A stretch of 15,102 nucleotides of DNA from Flavobacteriaceae bacterium UBA7433 (GTDB lineage Bacteria > Bacteroidota > Bacteroidia > Flavobacteriales > Flavobacteriaceae): the NCBI GenBank assembly GCA_002477565.1, contig DLQL01000068.1, forward strand, positions 1 to 15,102. The letters run 5' to 3'. Position 1 is the first letter of the stretch, and each line of letters starts with the position of its first letter. The notes beneath the pieces are model-generated. The model saw only the letters and a list, made by a program, of their open reading frames with translations. It searched no databases and had not been told where the DNA came from. Both the position numbers and the translations under genes were made by a program. Shown piece by piece: positions 7,283 through 14,776 of this stretch.

Positions 7283-8233
7283 ATGAATTGGCTCCACAAA
7301 ATAAAAAGAAATAAAACTTTTTTCTACGCTTCAAATTTCATTAATTCGTTGCTCCCTAACTATTTATACCGTAGAAAACTAAATTATTGGTTGTCTAAAA
7401 AAAGTAACTACTCTAAAAAAACAATCCAAGAAAGACTTGCGTATTATGCGCAATTCTCAAAACAGCAAACAAGTCCCGTTTCATCAAAAATTATCGATAT
7501 AAAAAAGCCTGTGAAAGGGAATGTCTATTATTTTGACTTGATAAAAACCACTCGGTATTTCAAACCCACTTATAAAATTGATTATGCATTTGGGGACATT
7601 ACAGAAAACCAAAAATTTCCGACAATCGTTAAGAGTAGACCTGTTCAAAATAATGGAAACTCTGTGCTACTCAAATTAAACTCCATTCGACATTACAAAT
7701 TCATCAAGGATCCAATCCCTTTTTCTAAGAAAAAAAATGAAGCTGTTTGGAGGGGTAGAGTACACAAGGAAAACAGACGCTTACTTGTGGACAAATTTAA
7801 AAACCACCCGCTCTGTAATATTGAAGAAATTTTTAGTCCTAGAAAACGACCTCATGACTGGAATGTGAATTATATGAGTATTGAAGACCAATTGCAATAT
7901 AAATATATCCTATCTGTTGAAGGAGTTGACGTGGCAACCAATCTGAAATGGATCCTATCTTCCAATTCTCTCTGCTTTATGCCAACACCAAAGTTTGAAA
8001 CGTGGTTTATGGAAGGGAAATTAATTCCGAATCACCACTATGTACATATAAATGATGATTATTCAGATTTAATAGAAAAAGTGAATTACTATATGAGTCA
8101 TGAAAACGAGGCGTTGATCATTCTTAAAAATGCAAAATCTTGGGTAGCTCAATTTCAAAATAAAAAACAGGAAAGAATACTTTCTCTATTGGTACTTGAA
8201 AAATATTTTAAGAATACGGGGCAGTCTTCTTAG
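7283..8233 (+). CDS. GT90 (CAP10-like) glycosyltransferase
   Basis: The product is probably a cytoplasmic transferase adding a sugar to LPS or a related surface glycan. The donor, possibly a UDP-sugar, is unknown. Of its 316 residues, the diagnostic parts are WRGRVHKENRRLLVDKF starting at Trp156, and KYILSVEGVDVATNLKW with Glu213 and Asp216, followed by LSSNSLCFMPTP. The stretch VHINDDYSDLIEKVNYYMSH is the typical end of the fold. These match the GT90/CAP10 family, which includes fungal capsule proteins and bacterial LpsA-type LPS core transferases. The N-terminus is basic, with no signal peptide or membrane anchor. It starts 6 bases after the exporter stop and its own stop overlaps the convergent cca stop by 4 bases. 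It is more AT-rich than its neighbours (19 G/C in 7321-7380 against 29 in 4321-4380), suggesting later acquisition. Confidence 0.85.
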   Translation: MNWLHKIKRNKTFFYASNFINSLLPNYLYRRKLNYWLSKKSNYSKKTIQERLAYYAQFSKQQTSPVSSKIIDIKKPVKGNVYYFDLIKTTRYFKPTYKIDYAFGDITENQKFPTIVKSRPVQNNGNSVLLKLNSIRHYKFIKDPIPFSKKKNEAVWRGRVHKENRRLLVDKFKNHPLCNIEEIFSPRKRPHDWNVNYMSIEDQLQYKYILSVEGVDVATNLKWILSSNSLCFMPTPKFETWFMEGKLIPNHHYVHINDDYSDLIEKVNYYMSHENEALIILKNAKSWVAQFQNKKQERILSLLVLEKYFKNTGQSS

Positions 8234-9660
8234 TTTTTCTCTTCGGGCACCAATCCTAATTTGGATGCACAAGCCAACATCAATTCGTAAGCCGGCTCGT
8301 ATTCATTCGGGATTTGTCCTTCCAAAATAGCTTCTTTGATGACTTCTTTGATTTGTCCGATTTCTCGGCAGGGTTTCAACTGAAAAGTTTCCATAATGAG
8401 CGCTCCTGAAATCGGAGGTTCAAAATTACGGAGGTGATCCCTTGCTTCTACTTCTTTGACCTTTTCACGTACCGTTTTAAAATTGCGGTGGTACTTTTTA
8501 AATTTGAGGTGGTTTTTGGTAGTGATGTCTGCTTCGCACAAAGTCATCAAACTGTCCAAATCATCGCCTGCATCAAAGATCAATCGACGGACAGCCGAAT
8601 CGGTTACATCGGTTGCCAACACGATGGGCCTAGAACTCAAAAGCACCAACTTCTGAACAAATTTCATTTTTGCATTCAATGGCATTTTCAAGCGTTTGAA
8701 AAGTTTGTAAACCATTTTCGCACCTAAAAACTCATGACCGTGAAACGTCCATCCATTTTTTTTGTCAAATTTTTTGGTTGGAGCTTTGCCGATATCGTGC
8801 AACAGTGCTGCCCATCGCAACCAAAGATCATCGGTGTTTGCAGAGATGTTGTCTAGCACTTCGAGTGTGTGGTAAAAATTATCTTTGTGTTTTTGTCCTT
8901 GTTGTTCGTCTACACCCTTAAGCGCTGTCAATTCGGGAAGAATTTTTGACAACAATCCAACTTGTTCTAAAAGTAAGAACCCAGCAGAGGGCTTGTCAGA
9001 AAGCACTATTTTATGCAACTCCGCCACTATTCGTTCGTTGGTAATAATTTGGATGCGGTCACAATTTTTGGCGATGGAGGCCAAACAGTCAGCATCAATT
9101 TGAAAATTCAATTGACTGGCAAATCGGATGCCTCGCAGCATGCGAAGGGGATCGTCAGAAAAAGTGATGTCTGGAGCCGAAGGGGTAATCAATGTCTTGT
9201 CTGTTATCGCTTGCAAGCCGTCAAAAGGATCCAATAACTGTCCATAGCTGTCGGGTTGCAAACTCAATGCCAAAGCGTTTATTGTAAAGTCTCTTCGGTT
9301 TTGGTCGTCCTGCAAGGTTCCCGAACTGACGGTTGGGTTTCTGCTGTCCGAAGCATAAGATTCTTTTCGAGCCCCTACAAATTCCACTTCCAGGTCTTCA
9401 TAGCGCAACATGGCAGTTCCATAGGTCTTAAAAACTTGTACTTTGGGTTGGTTGGGGAGGAGTGCCGCAACCTTTTTGGCCAATTCGATGCCACTGCCTA
9501 CTGAGACGATATCAACGTCTGTGGCGGTTTCTCTTTGCAAGATGTAGTCACGTACAAAACCTCCTATGACATAGCTTTCTGTCTGCAAGGCTAAAGATGC
9601 TTTGGAAATGTAGTCGAATATCTCAGCACGAAGTGCTTCTTTGTAATTTGGTTGTTGCAT
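8230..9660 (-). CDS. cca: CCA tRNA nucleotidyltransferase with HD domain
   Basis: This cytoplasmic enzyme builds or repairs the 3' CCA end of tRNAs. The 476 residues show the class II polymerase head. GGFVRD is at 33-38 and the metal-binding DVD at 48-50. The GTAMLRYEDLEVEFVGARKE stretch follows, then RRDFTINALA (122-131). The neck has DDPLRMLRGIRFASQLNF. An HD domain follows with LLHDIGKAP (His288-Asp289) and a downstream FHGHEFLGA. HD-carrying members can add phosphatase or phosphodiesterase activity; that is not shown here. The gene begins 3 bases after tsaC ends and is almost certainly co-transcribed with it. Its TAA overlaps the convergent GT90 stop. Its base composition is the higher-GC type of the chromosome backbone (28 G/C in 9421-9480). 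Confidence 0.96.
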   Translation of the reverse strand: MQQPNYKEALRAEIFDYISKASLALQTESYVIGGFVRDYILQRETATDVDIVSVGSGIELAKKVAALLPNQPKVQVFKTYGTAMLRYEDLEVEFVGARKESYASDSRNPTVSSGTLQDDQNRRDFTINALALSLQPDSYGQLLDPFDGLQAITDKTLITPSAPDITFSDDPLRMLRGIRFASQLNFQIDADCLASIAKNCDRIQIITNERIVAELHKIVLSDKPSAGFLLLEQVGLLSKILPELTALKGVDEQQGQKHKDNFYHTLEVLDNISANTDDLWLRWAALLHDIGKAPTKKFDKKNGWTFHGHEFLGAKMVYKLFKRLKMPLNAKMKFVQKLVLLSSRPIVLATDVTDSAVRRLIFDAGDDLDSLMTLCEADITTKNHLKFKKYHRNFKTVREKVKEVEARDHLRNFEPPISGALIMETFQLKPCREIGQIKEVIKEAILEGQIPNEYEPAYELMLACASKLGLVPEEKN

Positions 9661-9663
9661 GTA

Positions 9664-10224
9664 TTATTCTCTTAAAATCGCAATGTCACCCGCTTCTGTA
9701 ATCCTGAGAATTGTGGACGGTTTTTCTGCTGTTTGATTTTGATGCAAAGCTACCACATAATCTACGCTCTCCAAAATAGCGGGACTTATTTCTGAAAAGG
9801 ATTTGGGTGTGGGCTTGCCACTGGTATTTGCGGAAGTGGAGACAATGGGCTTGTCAAAACGACGAATCAATTCATGGCAAAAGCCACTTTTGACAATGCG
9901 AATGGCAATTGTTTGGTCTGAAGCAATCGTGTTTTTCGCCAATCCTTTTGGGTTGTTGTAAATAAGGGTCGTCGGTTTTTTACTCTCTTCTAAAATCCTC
10001 AAAATTTTAGCCGAGATACTTCCTACATATTTTTGCAACATTTCTATGGAATCGACCAAAATAATAAGACTTTTGGATTCTTCTCTGTTTTTTAATTGAT
10101 AAATTTTTTGCACAGCCTTTTCATCTGTGGCGTCGCACCCTATCCCCCAAACAGTGTCTGTTGGATAGAGCAACACTTTACTTTTTTTCAGGATGGAAAG
10201 ACTTTCGTTTACTGCAGAATTCAT
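9664..10224 (-). CDS. tsaC: L-threonylcarbamoyladenylate synthase (TsaC/YrdC)
   Basis: TsaC makes threonylcarbamoyl-AMP from threonine, bicarbonate and ATP, the first step to the t6A37 modification of ANN-decoding tRNAs. The 186 residues are the single YrdC domain. YPTDTVWGIG (20-29) is the ATP/threonine pocket signature, KNREESKSLIIL begins at Lys45, and STSANTSGKPTP begins at Ser129. There is no extra Sua5 C-terminal domain, so it is of the short TsaC type. It is the first gene of a tsaC-cca pair 3 bases apart, joining two tRNA-maturation steps. A promoter with both -33 and -7 elements lies about 50 bases upstream, making this the best-supported promoter in the window. Confidence 0.95.
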   Translation of the reverse strand: MNSAVNESLSILKKSKVLLYPTDTVWGIGCDATDEKAVQKIYQLKNREESKSLIILVDSIEMLQKYVGSISAKILRILEESKKPTTLIYNNPKGLAKNTIASDQTIAIRIVKSGFCHELIRRFDKPIVSTSANTSGKPTPKSFSEISPAILESVDYVVALHQNQTAEKPSTILRITEAGDIAILRE

Positions 10225-10274
10225 GTTCTTTTTGATGTATCTTTAATTTATACGTTACCTTAAAATCTGAGCCA

Positions 10275-10304
10275 CGAATATAACAACTTATTTTCTTAAC
10301 CCAA
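10275..10304 (-). promoter_or_regulatory. Promoter for tsaC-cca
   Basis: On the minus strand a TTG (10304-10302) is followed by a 19-base spacer and TATATTCG (10282-10275), one mismatch from TAnnTTTG. The spacing matches the Bacteroidota -33/-7 layout. The leader to the tsaC ATG would be about 45 bases. The other strand of the same 214-base gap carries the promoter box of the pyruvyl transferase gene. Confidence 0.5.
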
Positions 10305-10405
10305 TAATTTACACCATTTTCAATGACACCTAAAACAATAAAAAAAAGGGCTTTTTCTTTTCTTTTAAAAAAAATATTTTCCAACAGAACAAGGCAAAAG
10401 AAGGT

Positions 10406-10413
10406 TATCTTTG
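10406..10413 (+). promoter_or_regulatory. -7 box for the pyruvyl transferase gene
   Basis: TATCTTTG matches TAnnTTTG exactly and ends 25 bases before ATG 10439. No TTG -33 is seen at standard spacing. The region just upstream is very A/T-rich (10339-10380), which may act as an UP-like element, though that is inference. Confidence 0.5.
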
Positions 10414-10438
10414 TAAGCAAACAAACCTATTTCTATCT

Positions 10439-11599
10439 ATGAAGAAAAGAACAAGAGTATTACTTACAAATGCTTATGCCGTAAACAATGGAGACATGGC
10501 ACTTGTCTTAGCTCTATCAGAGTCTCTTAAGAAAAGAGGATTTGATGTTTCCATCGCTACATTCTATTATAATTTTTTAAAAGAAAAATACCCTGAAGTC
10601 AAGTTTGTTAGAGAGTTGTTGGATCATAAAAAAACAACGGGTTCTACCGCTGTAAAGACTTTATTTTTAAAATTAAATTTTTTATTTAACAAAACCTACA
10701 GAGGGTTTGATGTCTATATTAGTAGTCCTGGTGGATATATGAATTCTTATTATGGCTTAAAAAAATGTCTCCTACCACTCATTCAAGCTAAAAAGACAAA
10801 TAAAAAAACAGCTGTATATTCCCAGTCAGTTGGCCCTTTAAATGAACGTGATAGAAATTTATTAAACCAATACAGCCAATTTATAGACACAATTTTAGTT
10901 CGAGATTCTTTTTCTAAAAAATGCATCGATTCCACTCGTTGTAATTCGAAAATACTTCAGACAAAAGATGCCGCTTTTTTATTAGAGCCTCGAGTTTCTA
11001 TAGCTAAAAACTCCAAATTAGTTGCTGTCTCTGTTCGCTCATGGAAACATGACAGTCGAAATATGGAACAATATTATGCTCTTATTCAAAAACTTTGTGA
11101 AAAACTATTAGATAAAGGATTCGACATAGAATTTATCTCTACATGTCAAGGCATAAAGGACTATGTAGATGATTCTAAAACAGCTTCCCTTATCAGCGAT
11201 GCTATTCTCCAAAAGAACGGTGACTATGCTGGCAGAATAAACATTGTCACTTCTTTTCATACCTATTTTAAATTGACGGATTTACTCAATTCAAGATACT
11301 GTTTTGTTGTTGGTACCCGCTTACACATGTGCATTCTATCTCTAATAAACGGAATTCCTGCGTTTAATATCAGTTATGAAATAAAAGGAAAAGAATGTTA
11401 CGAGTACTTAAACCTCTCTGATTATTCTGTAGATTTTAACGAACCGGCACCGGAAGCCTTAAGAAAGTTTGATTTATTTTTAACGAATCAAGTTTCGTTG
11501 AAAAAATCAATTTACAAGGATATGTTGTCAGTACATAATGAATGTCAGGACGACTTGGATTTATTTATAAAACAAATGGACATGCAAGCTTCTTGCTAA
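10439..11599 (+). CDS. Polysaccharide pyruvyl transferase family protein
   Basis: This family (WcaK/CsaB-like) transfers pyruvate from phosphoenolpyruvate to sugar residues, forming acidic ketals on exopolysaccharide, LPS or cell-wall glycans. The target sugar here is unknown. The 386 residues form the expected two Rossmann-like halves. The N-terminal part has NNGDMALVLAL (from 16) and DVYISSPGGYMNSYYG, and AVYSQSVGPLNERDR follows. The C-terminal part has the most diagnostic motif, VGTRLHMCILSLINGIPAF, with Arg294 and His296, followed by Tyr and Lys of the SYEIKGKE stretch. There is no signal peptide or membrane helix, so it should act in the cytoplasm. It is strongly AT-rich (14 G/C in 10561-10620). 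Its TAA overlaps the convergent GT4 stop by 4 bases. Confidence 0.88.
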   Translation: MKKRTRVLLTNAYAVNNGDMALVLALSESLKKRGFDVSIATFYYNFLKEKYPEVKFVRELLDHKKTTGSTAVKTLFLKLNFLFNKTYRGFDVYISSPGGYMNSYYGLKKCLLPLIQAKKTNKKTAVYSQSVGPLNERDRNLLNQYSQFIDTILVRDSFSKKCIDSTRCNSKILQTKDAAFLLEPRVSIAKNSKLVAVSVRSWKHDSRNMEQYYALIQKLCEKLLDKGFDIEFISTCQGIKDYVDDSKTASLISDAILQKNGDYAGRINIVTSFHTYFKLTDLLNSRYCFVVGTRLHMCILSLINGIPAFNISYEIKGKECYEYLNLSDYSVDFNEPAPEALRKFDLFLTNQVSLKKSIYKDMLSVHNECQDDLDLFIKQMDMQASC

Positions 11600-12705
11600 A
11601 AACTCTCTTTTGCTAACTTATAAATTTTTTGCAACTGAGTTACTTGATTGTAATTCTCTTTGATATGCTCACATCCTTTCAAGCCTAAATTATTCGCTTG
11701 TTTGTGGTTTTCACAAAAGTATATCATGTAATTAGCCATTTTGTCTACATCCATTTCATCTACCAAAAAACCTGTTTTTTCATGAATCACTGCATCTTGT
11801 ATGCCGCCATGAAAAGTACTGATAATTGGCAACCCACAAGCACTGGCTTCCATAATACTCACTGGAGTCCCTTCCATATCTCCATTTGGAGCTGTAACGG
11901 AGTGCTGAACAAAAGCGAACGATTTATTAATCAATTCGCCAATTTCTGTTTGCCCTAAAACACCCGTAAAAATAACCGATTTTTGAATACCTAACTTATT
12001 GACGAAGGCTTCACATTCATTGAACAAACCTTGTTTTTTTCCAACCATTGTAAGTGTTGCTTCTGGATACTTTTGCAGAACCTTGTAAAATGCTTGCAAT
12101 GTAAAAAGCGGGGCTTTCTTCGGTGCAAATCTACCCACTGCTAAAAAATTTTTGTCTCTAATTTTATTTTTCGAAGGTGTAAACTTTAGAACATCAACTC
12201 CACAAGGTATTACATGAATTTTTTTTGGATCAGCTCCTAATGCTATCAGTTTTTTTTTCATGTCTTTTGAAACAACAATCAAATAGGCTGCATACTCAAA
12301 TAATTTCCTGTATTTACCTTTGTATTCTTTTAGCAGTTTTCGATCTGTTGCATCGTGCCCATGAAAAATGACCAAAAGAGGAATTTTCAACGACTTACAA
12401 ACGGATACCATATGGGCACCCGATGTTCCGTAGTTTGACAAAACAACATCAATCTCATTTTCTTTTAAAAATTTTTCCACACCATAATTGCTAAAATAAT
12501 TGTTCCTCCCTAAAATTATTTTGAAAGCTTTGTGCAGGAACCAAAACAACTTTGGCCCTAGCAAGCTCCCATCTTCTTTTCGTTCAGGATAGCGCCCACT
12601 ATGGATCGGATAAACGTCAGAAACCTTAGCAAAACCAGCAATCTGATCCCGAATAAATGTTTCTGAATAGCTATATTTGGTTGATCGTGTAATGCAAATT
12701 TTCAT
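11596..12705 (-). CDS. Family 4 glycosyltransferase (GT-B fold)
   Basis: The product likely adds a sugar to a lipid-linked or LPS glycan on the cytoplasmic face of the membrane. Donor and acceptor are unknown. The 369 residues (from ATG 12705-12703) have an N-terminal acceptor domain with LLVIFHGHD. A linker HVIPCGVDVLKFTP follows, then the donor-domain start FLAVGRFAPKKAP (Arg192, Lys196, Lys197). The EX7E signature is EGTPVSIMEASACGLP, with Glu278 and Glu286. The motif VIHEKTGFLVDEMD ends the donor pocket. A longer frame opens with TTG at 12723, but that codon is part of a promoter box (12721-12728), so the ATG is preferred. The gene converges on the pyruvyl transferase gene and is divergent from the GT2 gene; it is similarly AT-rich. 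Confidence 0.93.
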   Translation of the reverse strand: MKICITRSTKYSYSETFIRDQIAGFAKVSDVYPIHSGRYPERKEDGSLLGPKLFWFLHKAFKIILGRNNYFSNYGVEKFLKENEIDVVLSNYGTSGAHMVSVCKSLKIPLLVIFHGHDATDRKLLKEYKGKYRKLFEYAAYLIVVSKDMKKKLIALGADPKKIHVIPCGVDVLKFTPSKNKIRDKNFLAVGRFAPKKAPLFTLQAFYKVLQKYPEATLTMVGKKQGLFNECEAFVNKLGIQKSVIFTGVLGQTEIGELINKSFAFVQHSVTAPNGDMEGTPVSIMEASACGLPIISTFHGGIQDAVIHEKTGFLVDEMDVDKMANYMIYFCENHKQANNLGLKGCEHIKENYNQVTQLQKIYKLAKESF

Positions 12706-12720
12706 GAAAATTAATTTTAC

Positions 12721-12728
12721 CAAAAATA
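12721..12728 (-). promoter_or_regulatory. -7 box for the GT4 gene
   Basis: The minus strand reads TATTTTTG, an exact match to TAnnTTTG, 15 bases upstream of the ATG at 12705. A TAG rather than TTG lies at the -33 spacing. On the opposite strand a weaker TACTTTTA (12752-12759), one mismatch, could serve the divergent GT2 gene. Confidence 0.4.
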
Positions 12729-12788
12729 AGATTAAATTGACAGAATACTAGTACTTTTACATACTATATCTCATTTTTAAGTGAAACT

Positions 12789-13610
12789 ATGAAGCCTTCA
12801 ATTTCAATTATTATCAGTACTTACAATTCAGAAAAATGGTTGCAAAAAGTACTATTAGGTTACAACGAGCAGTCCTTTCAAAATTTTGAAATCGTGATTG
12901 CTGATGATGGTTCAAAAGAAGCTACCAAAAATTTGATTGAGGACTTCAAAATAAATGCAAATTACCCTATTATTCATGTTTGGCATGAAGACAATGGTTT
13001 TCAAAAATCACAAATTTTAAACAAAGCCATTCTCGCTTGTACCACTGCGTATATTATCATGTCTGACGGCGATTGTATCCCTAGAAAAGATTTTGTTAAA
13101 ATACACGACAGACACAAAGAACCTGGCTATTTTTTATCGGGAGGTTATTTTATGCTACCCATGAATATCTCTGAAAAAATTGCCCCCGAACACATTGAGA
13201 ATCAAGAATGTTTCAACCTTAGATGGTTGACAAAATACGGTTTGAAAAAATCATTTAAAAACAACAAACTCACTACCACAGGCAACAAAGAAAAATTTCT
13301 AAATTGGATAACACCCACGAAGGCTACTTGGAACGGACACAATGCTTCTGGATGGAAAGAGGACATCCTTAAAATTAATGGATTTGATGAGCGTATGCAA
13401 TACGGTGGCCAAGACAGAGAATTGGGAGAGCGTTTGACAAACTTAGGAATAAAACCGAAACAGTTAAGATACAGCGCTATTGTCATTCATTTAGACCATC
13501 CAAGAGGATACGCCAACAAAGAAAGTTGGAAATTGAACCATGCCATTCGCAAAAACACACGACAAAACAGAGTGAAAACTACCGATTTTGGAATTGTAAA
13601 AACCAACTAA
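12789..13610 (+). CDS. Family 2 glycosyltransferase with galactosyltransferase-like C-terminus
   Basis: A soluble GT-A transferase of 273 residues, probably for LPS or another surface polysaccharide. The N-terminal fold opens with SISIIISTYNSEKWLQKVL and has IADDGS for nucleotide binding. HEDNGFQKSQILNKAI follows, and SDGDC (92-96) is the metal-binding motif with Asp93 and Asp95. The C-terminal NGFDERMQYGGQDRELGERL (Gly206 to Leu214) resembles the galactosyltransferase-type GGxDxE motif carrying the likely catalytic acidic residues Asp209 and Glu211. No membrane segments are seen, and the basic C-terminal tail may bind membrane. It is AT-rich (16 G/C in 12961-13020). ruvX starts 12 bases after its stop, so this glycan gene probably shares a transcript with a housekeeping gene. 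Sugar specificity is not predictable. Confidence 0.9.
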   Translation: MKPSISIIISTYNSEKWLQKVLLGYNEQSFQNFEIVIADDGSKEATKNLIEDFKINANYPIIHVWHEDNGFQKSQILNKAILACTTAYIIMSDGDCIPRKDFVKIHDRHKEPGYFLSGGYFMLPMNISEKIAPEHIENQECFNLRWLTKYGLKKSFKNNKLTTTGNKEKFLNWITPTKATWNGHNASGWKEDILKINGFDERMQYGGQDRELGERLTNLGIKPKQLRYSAIVIHLDHPRGYANKESWKLNHAIRKNTRQNRVKTTDFGIVKTN

Positions 13611-13622
13611 ATTTTCTAACAA

Positions 13623-14033
13623 ATGTCCAAAATCTTAGCCCTTGACTTCGGCATCAAAAGAACCGGAATTGCGGTGACAGACGACTTGCAACTCATTGCT
13701 TCTGGCTTGACAACTGTAGAAACATCAAAATTGATTGTCTTTCTAAAAGAATACCTTCAAAAGGAAGCGGTCGTGCTTTTTGTGGTTGGAAAACCCAAAC
13801 AAATGAACAATAAAGACAGTGAAAGTGAACCACTGATTCAGAAATTTTTACACAAATTGCAAGGAAATTTTCCAAACATTCCAATCCGTCGAGAAGACGA
13901 GCGATTTACGTCTAAAATGGCTGTCCAGTCGATGATTGACAGCGGCCTTTCTAAAAAGAAGCGTCAAAACAAAGGGCTTGTAGATGAAATCAGTGCCACT
14001 CTCATCTTGCAGTCGTATCTGTACCAGCAATGA
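13623..14033 (+). CDS. ruvX: RuvX/YqgF family nuclease (putative Holliday junction resolvase, pre-16S rRNA processing)
   Basis: This small RNase H-fold protein is linked to 16S rRNA 5'-end maturation (YqgF) and proposed to resolve Holliday junctions (RuvX). The 136 residues begin with ILALDFGIKRTGIAV, carrying catalytic Asp8. VVGKPKQMNNKDSE follows. The conserved acidic motif is REDERFTSKMA, and the C-terminal VDEISATLILQSYL carries Asp121. All expected acidic positions are present. The length is normal. It lies 12 bases after the GT2 gene and about 90 bases before def, in higher-GC sequence like the other housekeeping genes. Confidence 0.95.
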   Translation: MSKILALDFGIKRTGIAVTDDLQLIASGLTTVETSKLIVFLKEYLQKEAVVLFVVGKPKQMNNKDSESEPLIQKFLHKLQGNFPNIPIRREDERFTSKMAVQSMIDSGLSKKKRQNKGLVDEISATLILQSYLYQQ

Positions 14034-14091
14034 AGCCGCGATGAAAAGTTAAATTGCAGGCAAATAAATTTCTCCACAAGCGCAAACTTCG

Positions 14092-14099
14092 TACTTTTG
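14092..14099 (+). promoter_or_regulatory. -7 box for def
   Basis: TACTTTTG matches TAnnTTTG exactly and ends 23 bases before ATG 14123. No TTG -33 element is seen at 17-23 bases. It suggests def and the DUF5606 gene have their own promoter, separate from the ruvX transcript. Confidence 0.5.
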
Positions 14100-14122
14100 C
14101 AAACAACAAAAACACCTAGCAA

Positions 14123-14710
14123 ATGATTTTACCAATTGTCGCCTATGGGGATTCCGTTCTTAGAAAAGTAGGAAAAGAGATTGACAGCAACTATCCTGAA
14201 TTGAAGCAATTGCTTGCCAATATGAAGGCAACCATGGAAAATGCACAAGGTGTGGGATTGGCAGCCCCTCAAATAGGAAGGGCGATTCGTTTGTTTTTGA
14301 TTGATGCCTCCCCCTTTGCAGAGGACGAGGATTTGCCTCAAGAAGAGCGCAACATCCTAAAAGAGTTCAAACACGTATTTATCAATGCTAAAATTCTAAA
14401 AGAAGAAGGAGAAGAATGGGGCTTTCAAGAAGGTTGCTTGAGCATTCCTGACATCCGAGAAGAGGTGTTTCGAAAAGAAAAAATAACGGTAGAATACCAA
14501 GACGAACACTTTAAAAAACACACCAAAGTTTTGGACGGACTTGCTGCAAGAGTTTTTCAACACGAATACGACCACATTGAAGGGATTCTTTTTACAGACA
14601 AACTTTCCTCTTTGAAAAAGCGTTTGCTCAAAAAGAAATTGGACAACATCTCCAAAGGAAAAACGACTGCGGATTACCGCATGCGGTATCCCAATGCAAA
14701 AAAGCGGTGA
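14123..14710 (+). CDS. def: Peptide deformylase
   Basis: Def removes the formyl group from the N-terminal methionine of nascent proteins at the ribosome. All three active-site motifs are intact in the 195 residues. GVGLAAPQIG is at 43-52. EGCLSIP has metal ligand Cys105, and QHEYDHIEG has ligands His147 and His151 with catalytic Glu148. The insert after the first motif (about residues 60-80, acidic, FAEDEDLPQEE) and the basic C-terminal tail are common in Bacteroidota versions. ATG 14123 fits the normal start ILPIVAYGDSVLRK. It lies in the order ruvX, def, DUF5606, which I recall as frequent in flavobacteria. Confidence 0.97.
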   Translation: MILPIVAYGDSVLRKVGKEIDSNYPELKQLLANMKATMENAQGVGLAAPQIGRAIRLFLIDASPFAEDEDLPQEERNILKEFKHVFINAKILKEEGEEWGFQEGCLSIPDIREEVFRKEKITVEYQDEHFKKHTKVLDGLAARVFQHEYDHIEGILFTDKLSSLKKRLLKKKLDNISKGKTTADYRMRYPNAKKR

Positions 14711-14776
14711 TGCAGGAATTCGATGCACAAAAAAATAGAGAACAAACAAGAAATACAACTTAAAAAAATCAAATAA

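Noticed and set aside
10339..10356. A-tract, GGGC and T-tract resembling a terminator hairpin
   Set aside because: The possible stem is almost all A-T with a two-base loop, and it sits between divergent genes where no terminator is expected.
10178..10420. Minus-strand frame of 80 codons over the tsaC start and upstream gap
   Set aside because: It overlaps tsaC out of frame, is lysine- and phenylalanine-rich from A/T-rich DNA, and has no motif or promoter.
12706..12723. TTG start giving a longer GT4 protein
   Set aside because: The codon overlaps the TATTTTTG box, and the ATG 18 bases downstream begins the family's first strand.
14396..14758. Minus-strand frame of 120 codons
   Set aside because: It is antisense to def, phenylalanine-rich and without motifs.
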